A stretch of DNA of 20,083 bases, taken from the NCBI RefSeq assembly GCF_000497445.1, contig NZ_CM002285.1, positions 8,688,975-8,709,057 of the forward strand, read 5' to 3'. Positions 1 through 8,283 of the stretch are shown piece after piece. The stretch comes from Streptomyces roseochromogenus subsp. oscitans DS 12.976. GTDB taxonomy: Bacteria; Actinomycetota; Actinomycetes; Streptomycetales; Streptomycetaceae. The position numbers were made by a program, and so were the translations under genes. Numbering within the stretch: position 1 is the first letter of the stretch; each line of letters opens with the position of its first letter. Below the pieces are notes generated by a model, which did not search any database, was not told the origin of the DNA, and saw nothing but the letters and a program-made list of their open reading frames with translations.

Positions 1-2
1 CC

Positions 3-788
3 GGGTGCGCGCCATGGGGTCCCGACCACCCCGACACCCTGCGCTGCCGCCACAACCTCGCCTGCACCCTCGGCAGGCTCGGCCGCCTGGAGGACGCCTG
101 CCGCATGGCCCAGGAGGCGGCTGACGCCCGAGCCCGGGTGCTCGGCGCCGACCACCCCGACACCCTGGTCTCGCGCTGCGAAGTCGCCTATGCCCAGGGT
201 CAGTCGGGCCACTGGCAGGAGGCGCTCGGCATCTACCGTGAAGTCGCCGGGATCCGGGCACGCGTGCTCGGCGCCGACCATCCCGACACCCTCGCCGCCC
301 GCTACGAGACCGCCCTCAGCCTCGGCCGCCTCGGCCGCAGCACGGACGCCCTGCGCCTGTACCGGGAGCTGATCGTGGACCGCACCCGCGTACAGGGTCC
401 CGCCCATTCCGACACGCTCCGGGCCCGGCACGGCCTCGGGGTCAACCTCGGCCGTCTGGGCCGGTGGGAGGACGCCCTGGCCGAGGCTCGGGACGTCTGC
501 CTGCTCCGCGAGCAGACCCTCGGGCCCGCCCACCCGGACACGCTCGTCAGCCGCCGCGAGGTCGCGGTCGCCCTGGGCTGGCTGGGCCGCTGGGCGGAGG
601 CCCTCATCGAGTACCGGCGGGTCACCGCCACCCGCGAGCAGATCCTCGGCCCGGACCACCCCGACACGCTCGCCGGCCGCAGCGACGAGGCCCACTGCCT
701 GGAGCGGCTCGGCCGGGGCACCGAGGCCGGCGAGCTGTACCGCAGGGTCGCGGTGGACCGCCGGCGCGCCGCGTCCGACGGCGCCTGA
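3..788 (+). CDS. Tetratricopeptide-repeat protein, C-terminal part (5' end outside window)
   Basis: The reading frame is open from the left edge, and the coding pattern continues upstream of the first ATG at 105, so the true start lies outside the window. The visible ~261 residues are almost entirely TPR units of the kinesin-light-chain-like type. The signature H-P-D-T-L (once H-S-D-T-L) recurs with its His codon at 27, 153, 279, 405, 531 and 657, exactly 126 bp (42 residues) apart. Between the signatures lies the helical pattern A..LG.LGR..EAL..YR.V...R. Such units form alpha-solenoids for protein-protein contact. In actinobacteria they often end large proteins with an N-terminal NB-ARC/STAND or CHAT-type domain, but nothing of that kind is visible here, so the role is unknown. 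The tail after the last unit is short and ends at TGA 786-788. Confidence 0.85.
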   Translation, partial: GCAPWGPDHPDTLRCRHNLACTLGRLGRLEDACRMAQEAADARARVLGADHPDTLVSRCEVAYAQGQSGHWQEALGIYREVAGIRARVLGADHPDTLAARYETALSLGRLGRSTDALRLYRELIVDRTRVQGPAHSDTLRARHGLGVNLGRLGRWEDALAEARDVCLLREQTLGPAHPDTLVSRREVAVALGWLGRWAEALIEYRRVTATREQILGPDHPDTLAGRSDEAHCLERLGRGTEAGELYRRVAVDRRRAASDGA

Positions 789-798
789 CCACGTCCGG

Positions 799-985
799 GT
801 GAAGGCGCGTGGCTGTGATCGGGGTGGAAGCGCGTGGCCGTGCTCGGGGCGGACGAGCCTGACGACGGTCGGGGCGCGGGCACGTGGTTACGGTGGGGAC
901 GGAGGCGCGTGACCAGGGTCGGCAGACGCGCCTGGCCAAGGCCGGGACGGCGGCGCGTGACCGCCGTCGAGGCCCGCCTCTGGCC
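799..985. repeat. Degenerate ~25-bp tandem repeat array, about 8 units, non-coding
   Basis: A core close to GGCGCGTGGCCG recurs between the TPR gene and the FAD oxidoreductase. The equivalent heptamers begin at 804, 829, 854, 879, 904, 927, 952 and 973. The first five are spaced exactly 25 bp apart, and the later ones 23, 25 and 21 bp. Units usually end in GGTCGG or a close variant. The 25-bp period is not a multiple of three, which argues against coding. No insertion-sequence ends or palindromic CRISPR-like units are seen. The function is unknown; it may be an expanded intergenic repeat or a set of protein-binding sites just before the next gene. Confidence 0.65.
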
Positions 986-1015
986 GCCGTGGATCATCAC
1001 GTGTTACGAAGAACC

Positions 1016-2581
1016 ATGCCTGCCAACGCGCACACCCGCACCTACGACGCCGTCATCGTCGGCGGCGGACACAACGGCCTGGTCGCCGCCGCCTACCTGG
1101 CCCGGGCGGGCCGCTCGGTGCTGGTGCTGGAACGGCTGGACCACACCGGCGGCGCCGCCGTCTCCACCCGCCCGTTCGCCGGCGTCGACGCCCGGCTGTC
1201 GCGCTACTCCTACCTGGTCAGCCTGCTGCCACAGAAGATCGTCCGCGACCTCGCGCTGGACTTCCGGGTCCGCGCCCGCACGGTCTCGTCGTACACCCCC
1301 GCCGAGCGTGACGGCCGGCCCACCGGACTCCTCGTCGGCGGTGGCGAGCAGCGCACCCGGGAGGCCTTCGCCCGGCTGACCGGCGGCGAGCGCGAGTACG
1401 CGGCCTGGCAGCGCTTCTACGGCCGGACAGCGCACGTCGCCGAGCGGGTCTTCCCGACCCTCACCGAGCCCCTGCCCAGCCGCGACGAACTGCGCCGCCG
1501 CATCGACGACGAGACCGCCTGGCGGGCCCTGTTCGAGGAGCCCATCGGCGTCGCCGTGGAGGAGAACTTCGCCGATGACCTGGTCCGGGGCGTGGTCCTC
1601 ACCGACGCCCTCATCGGCACCTTCGCCGACGCCCACGATCCTTCGCTCGTCCAGAACCGCTGCTTCCTCTACCACGTCATCGGCGGCGGTACCGGCGCCT
1701 GGGACGTGCCCGTCGGCGGCATGGGCGCCCTCACCGACGCGCTGGCCGCCGCGGCCCGTTCGGCGGGCGCGGTCATCGCGACCGGGCACGAGGCGGTCCG
1801 GATCGCCACCGACGGACAGACCGCCGAGGTCACCTATCGCACGGCCGACGGCGAGGGCGTCGCCGCCGCCCGGCACGTCCTCGTGAACGCCTCCCCGCAG
1901 GAGCTGGCCGTCCTGACGGGGGATCCGTCACCCGAGCCCGCCGAGGGCGCCCAGCTCAAGGTCAACATGCTGCTCACCCGGCTGCCGAAGCTGCGCGACC
2001 CGGCCGTCGACCCGCGGGAAGCCTTCGCCGGCACCTTCCACATCGCCGAGGGCTACCGGCAGCTCGCCACCGCCCACGCCCAGGCGGCCGCCGGTGAACT
2101 CCCCGCCACGCCGCCCTCGGAGATCTACTGCCACTCCCTGACCGACCCCACCATCCTCGGCCCCGACCTCGCCGCGCGCGGCTACCAGACGCTCACGCTG
2201 TTCGGACTGCACACTCCGGCCCGGCTCTTCGACCGGGACAACGACACCGTACGCGAGGAGCTGTTGAAGGCCACCCTCGCCCAACTCGACGCCCACCTCG
2301 CCGAACCCCTCGCCGACTGCCTGGCCACCGACGCCGACGGCCGCCCCTGCATCGAGGCGAAGACCCCGCTCGACCTGGAACGGGACCTGCGGCTGCCCGG
2401 CGGCAACATCTTCCACCGCGCCCTGTCCTGGCCCTACGCCCAGCAGGACACGGGCCGTTGGGGAGTGGAGACCCGGCACCCGAACGTCCTGCTGTGCGGC
2501 GCCGGCGCGGTGCGCGGGGGAGGGGTGAGCGGGGTGCCGGGGCACAACGCGGCGATGGCGGTGCTGGAGACGACTGCATGA
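1016..2581 (+). CDS. FAD/NAD(P)-dependent oxidoreductase, phytoene-dehydrogenase-like (COG1233 type)
   Basis: Predicted flavoprotein of 521 residues. The N-terminus has a classic dinucleotide-binding fold: beta strand DAVIVGGGHNG (residues 11-21, matching GxGxxG), then a helix and an acidic strand end (LVLER, ~36-40). The C-terminus has the matching FAD-contact region (LLCGAGAVRGGGVSGVPGHN, ~492-511), typical of the phytoene desaturase/amine-oxidase clan. Family members oxidise or isomerise hydrophobic C-C bonds, but this subgroup (related to animal PYROXD2) has no firmly assigned substrate. I chose ATG 1016 because homology begins only a few residues later. In-frame GTG 1001 is possible and would make codon 2 a TTA; frames from farther upstream run through the repeat array. 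The Shine-Dalgarno sequence is weak (GAAG at 1008-1011). The stop is followed by 99 bp carrying an operator-like palindrome, so the next gene is probably a separate unit. Confidence 0.85.
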   Translation: MPANAHTRTYDAVIVGGGHNGLVAAAYLARAGRSVLVLERLDHTGGAAVSTRPFAGVDARLSRYSYLVSLLPQKIVRDLALDFRVRARTVSSYTPAERDGRPTGLLVGGGEQRTREAFARLTGGEREYAAWQRFYGRTAHVAERVFPTLTEPLPSRDELRRRIDDETAWRALFEEPIGVAVEENFADDLVRGVVLTDALIGTFADAHDPSLVQNRCFLYHVIGGGTGAWDVPVGGMGALTDALAAAARSAGAVIATGHEAVRIATDGQTAEVTYRTADGEGVAAARHVLVNASPQELAVLTGDPSPEPAEGAQLKVNMLLTRLPKLRDPAVDPREAFAGTFHIAEGYRQLATAHAQAAAGELPATPPSEIYCHSLTDPTILGPDLAARGYQTLTLFGLHTPARLFDRDNDTVREELLKATLAQLDAHLAEPLADCLATDADGRPCIEAKTPLDLERDLRLPGGNIFHRALSWPYAQQDTGRWGVETRHPNVLLCGAGAVRGGGVSGVPGHNAAMAVLETTA

Positions 2582-2620
2582 CGCACGGTGCGCGGCGAGC
2601 GCGCGTTCCGGAGCAAAGAA

Positions 2621-2637
2621 TCTGACGGGACGTCAGA
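2621..2637. promoter_or_regulatory. Perfect palindrome, candidate TetR-type operator
   Basis: TCTGACGGGACGTCAGA consists of two perfect 7-bp inverted arms around a 3-bp centre (2628-2630). It sits 44 bp upstream of the flavoenzyme start at 2681, inside the only gap before the flavoenzyme/acyl-CoA synthetase operon. Length, symmetry and position suit a dimeric TetR-family repressor, many of which control acyl-CoA metabolism in actinobacteria. No TetR gene is present in the window, so the binding protein is unknown. There is no T-run after it, so it is unlikely to be a terminator for the upstream gene. Confidence 0.6.
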
Positions 2638-2680
2638 AAAACCTCTTCCGCCGTCAGGCCGGCTGCGGCATCCTGCGCCC

Positions 2681-3793
2681 ATGCAGACGGAGCTGAGCAG
2701 GACACTGGGAGTCGAGCACGCCGTCTTCGGCTTCACGCCGTTCCCCGCCGTCGCCGCGGCCATCAGCCGGGCCGGCGGCTTCGGAGTCCTCGGCGCGGTC
2801 CGCTACACCGCCCCCGACGACCTCAAACGCGACCTCGACTGGATCGAGGCCCACGCCGGCGACCGGCCTTACGGCCTGGACGTGGTGATGCCCGCGAAGA
2901 AGGTGGAGGGCGTCTCCGAGGCGGACGTCGAGGCGATGATCCCGGAAGGGCACCGTCAGTTCGTACGGGACACCCTCGCCGAACACGGGGTGCCGGAGCT
3001 GGCCGAGGGCGAGGCGTCCGGGTGGCGTATCACCGGCTGGATGGAGCAGGTCGCCCGCACCCAGCTCGACGTCGCCTTCGACTATCCGATCCGGCTCCTC
3101 GCCAACGCCCTCGGCTCTCCGCCCTCCGACGTCGTCGCCCGCGCACATGATCGGGGGGTGCTGGTCGCGGCTCTCGCGGGCAGCGCCCGGCACGCCCGCA
3201 AACACCAGGAGGCGGGCATCGACATCGTGGTCGCCCAGGGCTACGAGGCCGGCGGCCACACCGGCGAGATCGCCACCATGGTGCTCACGCCGGAGGTGGT
3301 GGAGGCCGTCGATCCGCTGCCGGTACTGGCGGCGGGCGGCATCGGCAGCGGCCAGCAGGTGGCGGCCGCCCTCACACTCGGCGCGCAAGGTGTGTGGCTC
3401 GGCTCTGTATGGCTGACCACCACAGAGGCCGACCTGCACTCACCCGCCCTGACCCGCAAACTCCTCGCCGCCGGGTCCGGTGACACCGTCCGCTCCCGTG
3501 CCCTCACGGGCAAGCCCGCACGCCAGCTCCGTACCGAGTGGACCGACGCCTGGGACGACGCGGCCGGGCCGGGCACCCTGCCCATGCCGCTGCAGGGCCT
3601 GCTGGTGGCCGAGGCGGTCTCCCGCATCCAGAAGTACGAGGTCGAACCCCTGCTCGGCACCCCGGTCGGGCAGATCGTCGGCCGGATGAACAGCGAACGC
3701 AGCGTCCAGGCCGTCTTCGACGACCTCACCCGCGGCTTCGAACGAGCCGTGGACCGCATCAACCGCATCGCCGGAAGGAGCGGCCAGTCGTGA
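2681..3793 (+). CDS. Nitronate monooxygenase-family (YrpB/NMO-like) FMN-dependent oxidoreductase
   Basis: A 370-residue TIM-barrel flavoprotein of the 2-nitropropane dioxygenase/nitronate monooxygenase family. Visible hallmarks are an N-terminal strand-helix segment for the barrel start (FPAVAAAISRAGGFGVLG), the family motif QGYEAGGHTG with its conserved His near residue ~192, and the phosphate-binding segment VLAAGGIGSGQQVAAAL followed by GAQGVWLGS. The family uses FMN and either oxygen or NAD(P)H. Some actinobacterial members act on CoA thioesters in steroid degradation (IpdC/Rv3553 type), so the nitronate label may mislead here. ATG 2681 is preferred over an in-frame GTG at 2588 because the family N-terminus begins there and the earlier start would read through the palindrome. 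The stop TGA overlaps the next gene's GTG by 4 bp (GTGA), showing translational coupling to the acyl-CoA synthetase. Confidence 0.88.
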   Translation: MQTELSRTLGVEHAVFGFTPFPAVAAAISRAGGFGVLGAVRYTAPDDLKRDLDWIEAHAGDRPYGLDVVMPAKKVEGVSEADVEAMIPEGHRQFVRDTLAEHGVPELAEGEASGWRITGWMEQVARTQLDVAFDYPIRLLANALGSPPSDVVARAHDRGVLVAALAGSARHARKHQEAGIDIVVAQGYEAGGHTGEIATMVLTPEVVEAVDPLPVLAAGGIGSGQQVAAALTLGAQGVWLGSVWLTTTEADLHSPALTRKLLAAGSGDTVRSRALTGKPARQLRTEWTDAWDDAAGPGTLPMPLQGLLVAEAVSRIQKYEVEPLLGTPVGQIVGRMNSERSVQAVFDDLTRGFERAVDRINRIAGRSGQS

Positions 3794-5340
3794 GCACACC
3801 CCCCGCCGGATTCTGGGCCCAGGCCGCCCAGCACCCCGACCGCACGGTCCTCGTCGCCCCCGACGGCGAGGAGTGGACCGCCGGACGACTGCACGGCGCC
3901 GCCAACCGGCTCGTCCACGGGCTGCGCGCGGCCGGCCTGGAGCGCGGCGACGCCTTCGCCGTCGTCCTGCCCAACGGCGTCGAGTTCGTCACCGCCTACC
4001 TGGCCGCCACCCAGGCCGGCCTCTATCTGGTCCCGGTCAACCACCACCTCGTCGGACCCGAGATCGCCTGGATCGTCGCCGACTCCGGCGCCAAGGTGCT
4101 CATCGCCCACGAGCGGTTCACCGACGCCGCCCGCGCCGCCGCCGACGAGGCGGGCCTGCCCGCCACCCACCGGTACGCGGTCGGCGCGGTCGACGGCTTC
4201 CGGCCGTACGCCGGGCTCCTCGACGGACAACCGGAGTCGCCGCCCACCGGCCGCGAACTCGGCTGGGTCATGAACTACACCTCCGGTACGACGGGACGCC
4301 CGCGCGGCATCCGCCGCCCGCTGCCCGGCAAGGCGCCCGAGGAGGCCTACCTGGGCGGGTTCCTCGGCATCTTCGGCATCAAGCCGTTCGACGACAACGT
4401 CCACCTGGTCTGCTCGCCGCTCTACCACACGGCCGTCCTGCAGTTCGCGGGCGCGTCCTTGCACATCGGCCACCGGCTGGTGCTGATGGACAAGTGGACC
4501 CCCGGGGAGATGCTCCGCCGCATCGACGCCCACCGGTGCACCCACACCCATATGGTCCCCACCCAGTTCCACCGCCTGCTGGCCCTCCCGGACGAGGTGA
4601 AGGCCCGCTACGACGTCTCGTCCATGCGGCACGCCATCCACGGCGCCGCCCCCTGCCCCGACCACGTCAAACGCGCCATGATCGACTGGTGGGGGCACTG
4701 TGTGGAGGAGTACTACGCGGCCAGCGAGGGCGGCGGCGCCTTCGCCACCGCCGAGGACTGGCTGAAGAAGCCCGGCACGGTCGGCAAGGCCTGGCCCATC
4801 AGCGAACTCGCGGTCTTCGACGACGACGGCAACCGGCTCCCGCCCGGCGAACTCGGCACCGTCTACATGAAGATGAGTACCGGCGGCTTCTCTTACCACA
4901 AGGACGACGCCAAGACCCGCAAGAACCGCATCGGCGACTTCTTCACCGTCGGCGACCTCGGCTTCCTGGACGAGGACGGCTATCTCTTCCTCCGCGACCG
5001 CAAGATCGACATGATCATCTCCGGCGGGGTCAACATCTACCCGGCCGAGATCGAGTCCGTGCTGCTCTCCCACCCGGCCGTCGCCGACGCGGCCGCCTTC
5101 GGCATCCCGCACGACGACTGGGGCGAGGAGGTCAAGGCCGTGGTCGAACCCGCGCCCGGCCACGACCCCGGCCCGGCCCTCGCCGCCGCCCTGCTCGACC
5201 ACTGCGCGAGCCAACTCGCCGGCTACAAGCGGCCCAAGAGCGTCGACTTCATCACCGAGATGCCCCGCGACCCCAACGGCAAGCTGTACAAACGGCGGTT
5301 GCGGGAGCCGTATTGGGAGGGGCGGACTCGGGCGGTGTGA
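3790..5340 (+). CDS. Acyl-CoA synthetase (FadD-like, ANL superfamily)
   Basis: A 516-residue adenylate-forming ligase that activates a carboxylic acid with ATP and transfers it to CoA. Core motifs are complete: P-loop YTSGTTGRPRGI (~163-174), aromatic/acidic motif EYYAASEGGG, the hinge region VGDLGFLDEDGYLFLRDRK followed by ISGGVNIYPAEIE, and the C-terminal catalytic Lys in DPNGK (Lys ~498). GTG 3790 is the start: it has a strong GGAAGGAG ribosome-binding site at 3773-3780 and the GTGA overlap with the preceding flavoenzyme. The two genes thus form one operon behind the 2621-2637 palindrome, suggesting that a CoA ester is made here and then oxidised or reduced by the flavoenzyme. The sequence recalls actinobacterial steroid/branched-acid FadD proteins rather than classic long-chain enzymes, but the substrate cannot be read from it. 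It converges on the LAL gene. Confidence 0.9.
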   Translation: MSTPPAGFWAQAAQHPDRTVLVAPDGEEWTAGRLHGAANRLVHGLRAAGLERGDAFAVVLPNGVEFVTAYLAATQAGLYLVPVNHHLVGPEIAWIVADSGAKVLIAHERFTDAARAAADEAGLPATHRYAVGAVDGFRPYAGLLDGQPESPPTGRELGWVMNYTSGTTGRPRGIRRPLPGKAPEEAYLGGFLGIFGIKPFDDNVHLVCSPLYHTAVLQFAGASLHIGHRLVLMDKWTPGEMLRRIDAHRCTHTHMVPTQFHRLLALPDEVKARYDVSSMRHAIHGAAPCPDHVKRAMIDWWGHCVEEYYAASEGGGAFATAEDWLKKPGTVGKAWPISELAVFDDDGNRLPPGELGTVYMKMSTGGFSYHKDDAKTRKNRIGDFFTVGDLGFLDEDGYLFLRDRKIDMIISGGVNIYPAEIESVLLSHPAVADAAAFGIPHDDWGEEVKAVVEPAPGHDPGPALAAALLDHCASQLAGYKRPKSVDFITEMPRDPNGKLYKRRLREPYWEGRTRAV

Positions 5341-5343
5341 CCC

Positions 5344-5359
5344 GGCCCCGCACGGGGTC
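5344..5359. terminator. Short GC hairpin between convergent genes
   Basis: GGCCCCGCACGGGGTC can fold with arms GGCCCC/GGGGTC (one G-U pair) around GCAC. It starts 4 bp after the acyl-CoA synthetase stop and lies 15 bp past the LAL stop, so it could end transcription from both sides. There is no U-tract, which is common in high-GC actinobacteria. The assignment rests on position and symmetry alone. Confidence 0.4.
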
Positions 5360-5373
5360 CGCGATCCGTGGCT

Positions 5374-8283
5374 TCAGTGGCCGTAGTGGCGGTGCGGAAG
5401 ACTCTCCAGGGACCTCGCGAGACCGGCTGCGTCGGTGCCTATCTTGCGGTAGACGCTGGCAAGCAACTGCCGCACGCCCTGCTCGGTGAGGTGCAGTTCC
5501 TTGGCGATCACTTCCACGGACTGCCCCTGTACGGTCAGTTCGGCGGTACGGCGTTCCTGAGTGGTCAGCGTGTCCGCCTGCGCATACCGCAGGGGCAGCG
5601 GACGCATTCCGGCCGCTGAGAGTTCCGCCCTGGCCCGGGCGGCGAGTGCCTCGGCTCCGCAGTGGACGGCTCCTTCCAGTCCCTGGTAGAGCCGATCGGC
5701 AGCCTCTTGCAGCCGCCCGTCGTGGGACAGTGCCGCGCCGTGGCCGACCTGGGCGCGGGCGAGTTCGTACGCGGCGGGCGACTGCTCCAGGTGGTCGACG
5801 GCCTCCGCGTACAGGCCGAGTGCCGCCGGCCCGCTGGTCACCTCGGCGAGAGTGCACAGGGCCTGGCCGATGGTGGAGGCGGCGCCGAAGTCCCGGGCGC
5901 GCTTCACGGCGTCCTGGGCGTGGCCGACTGCCTCGTCCGGAGCGGAGCGGGCCAGCGCGGAGGCGAGATGCAGCTGCCATGGACACCATGCCGGGTTCCG
6001 CCAGGCCCGTTTGTCCAGCCAGTCTCCCACCGAGGACAGCAGCGATGCCGCTTCGGCATGCCGTCCCTCCTCCAGGAGCAGTTCCGCGTACACGGTGCGT
6101 GGGTCGGGATAGATGACGGCGTTCGGGATCACGTCACCGAAGTGGTGCTCGTCGGCGAGCGCGCGCGCTTCGGTGACGCGCCCTCGGGCGAGCAGGGTCT
6201 GGATGAGAATGCTGACACCGAACAACTGGGCGGCCACGACCCCTTCCATCTTGTCGGCGATGCGCAGACCTTCCCGTACCAGGTCTTCGGCTTCGGCAAG
6301 ACAGCCGCGGCGGTAGCGGACGTAGCCGGCGATGGTCTGGCCGAATGCCAGATGAGAGCCGTGCCAGCCTTTGCCCGCGCACTCGGCGATCCCCTCCTCG
6401 AACAACTCCTCAGCCCGTCGCGGCTGGTCGCCGTACATGAACACCAGGGCCACCGAAAGCGGTACCTCGAAGCCCCGGTTCTCGTCGGTCCAGCTCATGC
6501 CGCCGCGCAAGGCTTTCTCGGCATAGGTGAGGGCGGTCTGCCGTGGTTCGCCCCGTTTTGCGGCATCCCAGGCTCGCAGTCCCAGGATGTAGCGCTCCTC
6601 CAGGCTGCGACCGGGCAACTGCTCGGCCAGACGTGCCAGTGTCCGGGAGCGGGCGGGTGAGTCGGGATCGTCGGTGCGGACCATGCTCCAGACGAACTGA
6701 TCGGCCTGCAGGCGCAGTTTGACGCGCGGGTTCGTGGCCTGCCTCGCCTCCTCGGCGGCCACGGCCACCGCCTCGGCCAGCTGATCGGTGTGGGCCAGCG
6801 CCGTCGTCAGCCGATAGACGATGGAGGCGCGGAGATCGGGGTCGACGTCGGGCTCCTCCAGAGCCTGGCGGAGATGCCTCACCGTGGCCGTGGGCTCGAT
6901 CAGGAACGTGGCGCACCCGAGTTCGTGAAGGAGCGCGGCACGGTCCTCGGGCAGGGGCGGCTCCTGCAGGGCGCGGGTCAGCAGGCGCCCGGCGGCCTCG
7001 GTCGCCCCGGCGCGAAGGTACTCGCGAGCCGCCTCACGCAGACAGGCGACCGTCTCGGGGCTGCCCTCGCACGGGACCTCCAGCAGATGCCGGGCGGCGG
7101 CGGTGGGGCCGTATCCCGCGGCCAGCACGGTCTGCGCGGCCGTGTTGTGCAGACCGACCCGGAAGCCCGTGCGGATGGAACGGTAGATCGTCGTGGCGAT
7201 CAGTGGGTGAAGGAACTCCAGCTCGCCCTCGGGGCCGTGGCCGTCGGCCAGGATCCGGGCCGCGCGCAACGCCTGGGTCGCCTCGGCGACGGCCTCGTCG
7301 CCGAGCACCGCGATGGTCGCGGCGAGCTGAGGTGAGAAGGGCGAACCCAGTACGGCGGCGGTCTGTGCGAAGCGGATGGTCGCCGTGTCGAGCCGTTCCA
7401 GCCGCTCGATCAGTCCCGGGCCTTTGATCGCCGCGGCGAGCTCACGCATCGTGGGCAGGTCGTCCTTGGTGCCGCTCAGTTTCCGCTCGGCGAGTCCGAT
7501 CGCGAGCTCCACCGCTTCGAAGGGGCTTCCGTCGGTGGCCGACCAGCATTCCTTGCAGAACTGGTCCTCAGCTTGCTCCCCGATCTCATTCCTGACGATC
7601 CGCGCCACACCGTCGGCGGTAAGGTGCGCCAGGTCGTGGGGGCGGTCCCCGCCGAGGAGTGTGCGGAGTTCGCCCGTTTCGGCCGGCAGCTCCTCAGGCC
7701 GGTAGGCGACCACGATCAGCAGGGGAAGGTCATCGACCCGTGATGCGAAGGAAGCGAGCCAGCTCAGCGACTCGGCGTCCGCCCAGTGCAGGTCGTCCAG
7801 GAGCAGCACGACGGGTGCCTTCTTCACCGTGAGCCGCGTCATGACCCAGTCGAGACCCTCGCGGACCCCGGTCGGGTCCGGTGCGGGGGCGGGGCCTCTC
7901 GCTTCGAGGCCGAGAACGGCGGCCAAGATGTCGTACCAAGTACCCAGGAAGGTGCGGAGTTCCGCCCCGTCCATCCTTGCCAACGAGGGCTGCACCAGTT
8001 GGCGTACCACGCGGAACGCCGACCCCTGCTCCGTCTCCCCGCCCCTGCCCGAAAGCACGGCCAATCCGTACGCGGCAGCCCGGTCACGTGCTTCCGTGAT
8101 CAGCGCCGTCTTGCCCAGTCCGGCCGAACCGCTGAAGGCGAGCAGCCCCCTGTGCCTTGTTCGCGGGGCGCCGTCCGCGGTGCGTCGTAGCTCTCGGAAA
8201 GCGGCCTCAAGGACCTGAAGTTCCCGTCGGCGCTCGATCAACGTCCGTTGCTCTGTGATCGGTTGCCGCGGCTCCATCGCCAT
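5374..8283 (-). CDS. LAL-type LuxR-family transcriptional regulator (AAA ATPase + LuxR HTH)
   Basis: A ~969-residue large ATP-binding regulator of the LuxR family. An N-terminal AAA/STAND ATPase module shows Walker A GSAGLGKT (~52-59) and Walker B VVLLLDDLHWAD (~158-169). A long central region rich in paired helices, TPR-like in texture, follows. The C-terminal ~64 residues are a LuxR/GerE helix-turn-helix (LTTQERRTAELTVQG, then IAKELHLTEQGVRQLLASVY). LAL proteins usually activate antibiotic or catabolic clusters in Streptomyces. The start is uncertain: ATG 8283 (with a second ATG at 8277) follows GAAGG by 11 bp. The only other in-frame start is 8499, inside the terpene synthase, and there is none in between. 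The gene lies 187 bp downstream of the terpene synthase on the same strand, which makes it the likely pathway-specific regulator. I saw no TTA (bldA-dependent) codon in it. Confidence 0.88.
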   Translation of the reverse strand: MAMEPRQPITEQRTLIERRRELQVLEAAFRELRRTADGAPRTRHRGLLAFSGSAGLGKTALITEARDRAAAYGLAVLSGRGGETEQGSAFRVVRQLVQPSLARMDGAELRTFLGTWYDILAAVLGLEARGPAPAPDPTGVREGLDWVMTRLTVKKAPVVLLLDDLHWADAESLSWLASFASRVDDLPLLIVVAYRPEELPAETGELRTLLGGDRPHDLAHLTADGVARIVRNEIGEQAEDQFCKECWSATDGSPFEAVELAIGLAERKLSGTKDDLPTMRELAAAIKGPGLIERLERLDTATIRFAQTAAVLGSPFSPQLAATIAVLGDEAVAEATQALRAARILADGHGPEGELEFLHPLIATTIYRSIRTGFRVGLHNTAAQTVLAAGYGPTAAARHLLEVPCEGSPETVACLREAAREYLRAGATEAAGRLLTRALQEPPLPEDRAALLHELGCATFLIEPTATVRHLRQALEEPDVDPDLRASIVYRLTTALAHTDQLAEAVAVAAEEARQATNPRVKLRLQADQFVWSMVRTDDPDSPARSRTLARLAEQLPGRSLEERYILGLRAWDAAKRGEPRQTALTYAEKALRGGMSWTDENRGFEVPLSVALVFMYGDQPRRAEELFEEGIAECAGKGWHGSHLAFGQTIAGYVRYRRGCLAEAEDLVREGLRIADKMEGVVAAQLFGVSILIQTLLARGRVTEARALADEHHFGDVIPNAVIYPDPRTVYAELLLEEGRHAEAASLLSSVGDWLDKRAWRNPAWCPWQLHLASALARSAPDEAVGHAQDAVKRARDFGAASTIGQALCTLAEVTSGPAALGLYAEAVDHLEQSPAAYELARAQVGHGAALSHDGRLQEAADRLYQGLEGAVHCGAEALAARARAELSAAGMRPLPLRYAQADTLTTQERRTAELTVQGQSVEVIAKELHLTEQGVRQLLASVYRKIGTDAAGLARSLESLPHRHYGH

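Noticed and set aside
799..985. CRISPR array
   Set aside because: The units are contiguous, diverged and without spacers of uniform length, and there are no cas genes.
1001..1015. GTG 1001 start for the FAD oxidoreductase, which would put a TTA (bldA) codon second
   Set aside because: It has no better ribosome-binding site than ATG 1016, and family similarity begins after 1016. Kept only as an alternative.
3241..5214. Long minus-strand open frame opposite the flavoenzyme and acyl-CoA synthetase
   Set aside because: It is antisense to two genes with complete family motifs; its translation is a low-complexity Gly/Val/Asp mix expected from high-GC codon shadows.
3873..5489. Plus-strand 538-codon open frame overlapping the acyl-CoA synthetase
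   Set aside because: Arg/Pro-rich shadow of the real frame, without recognisable motifs.
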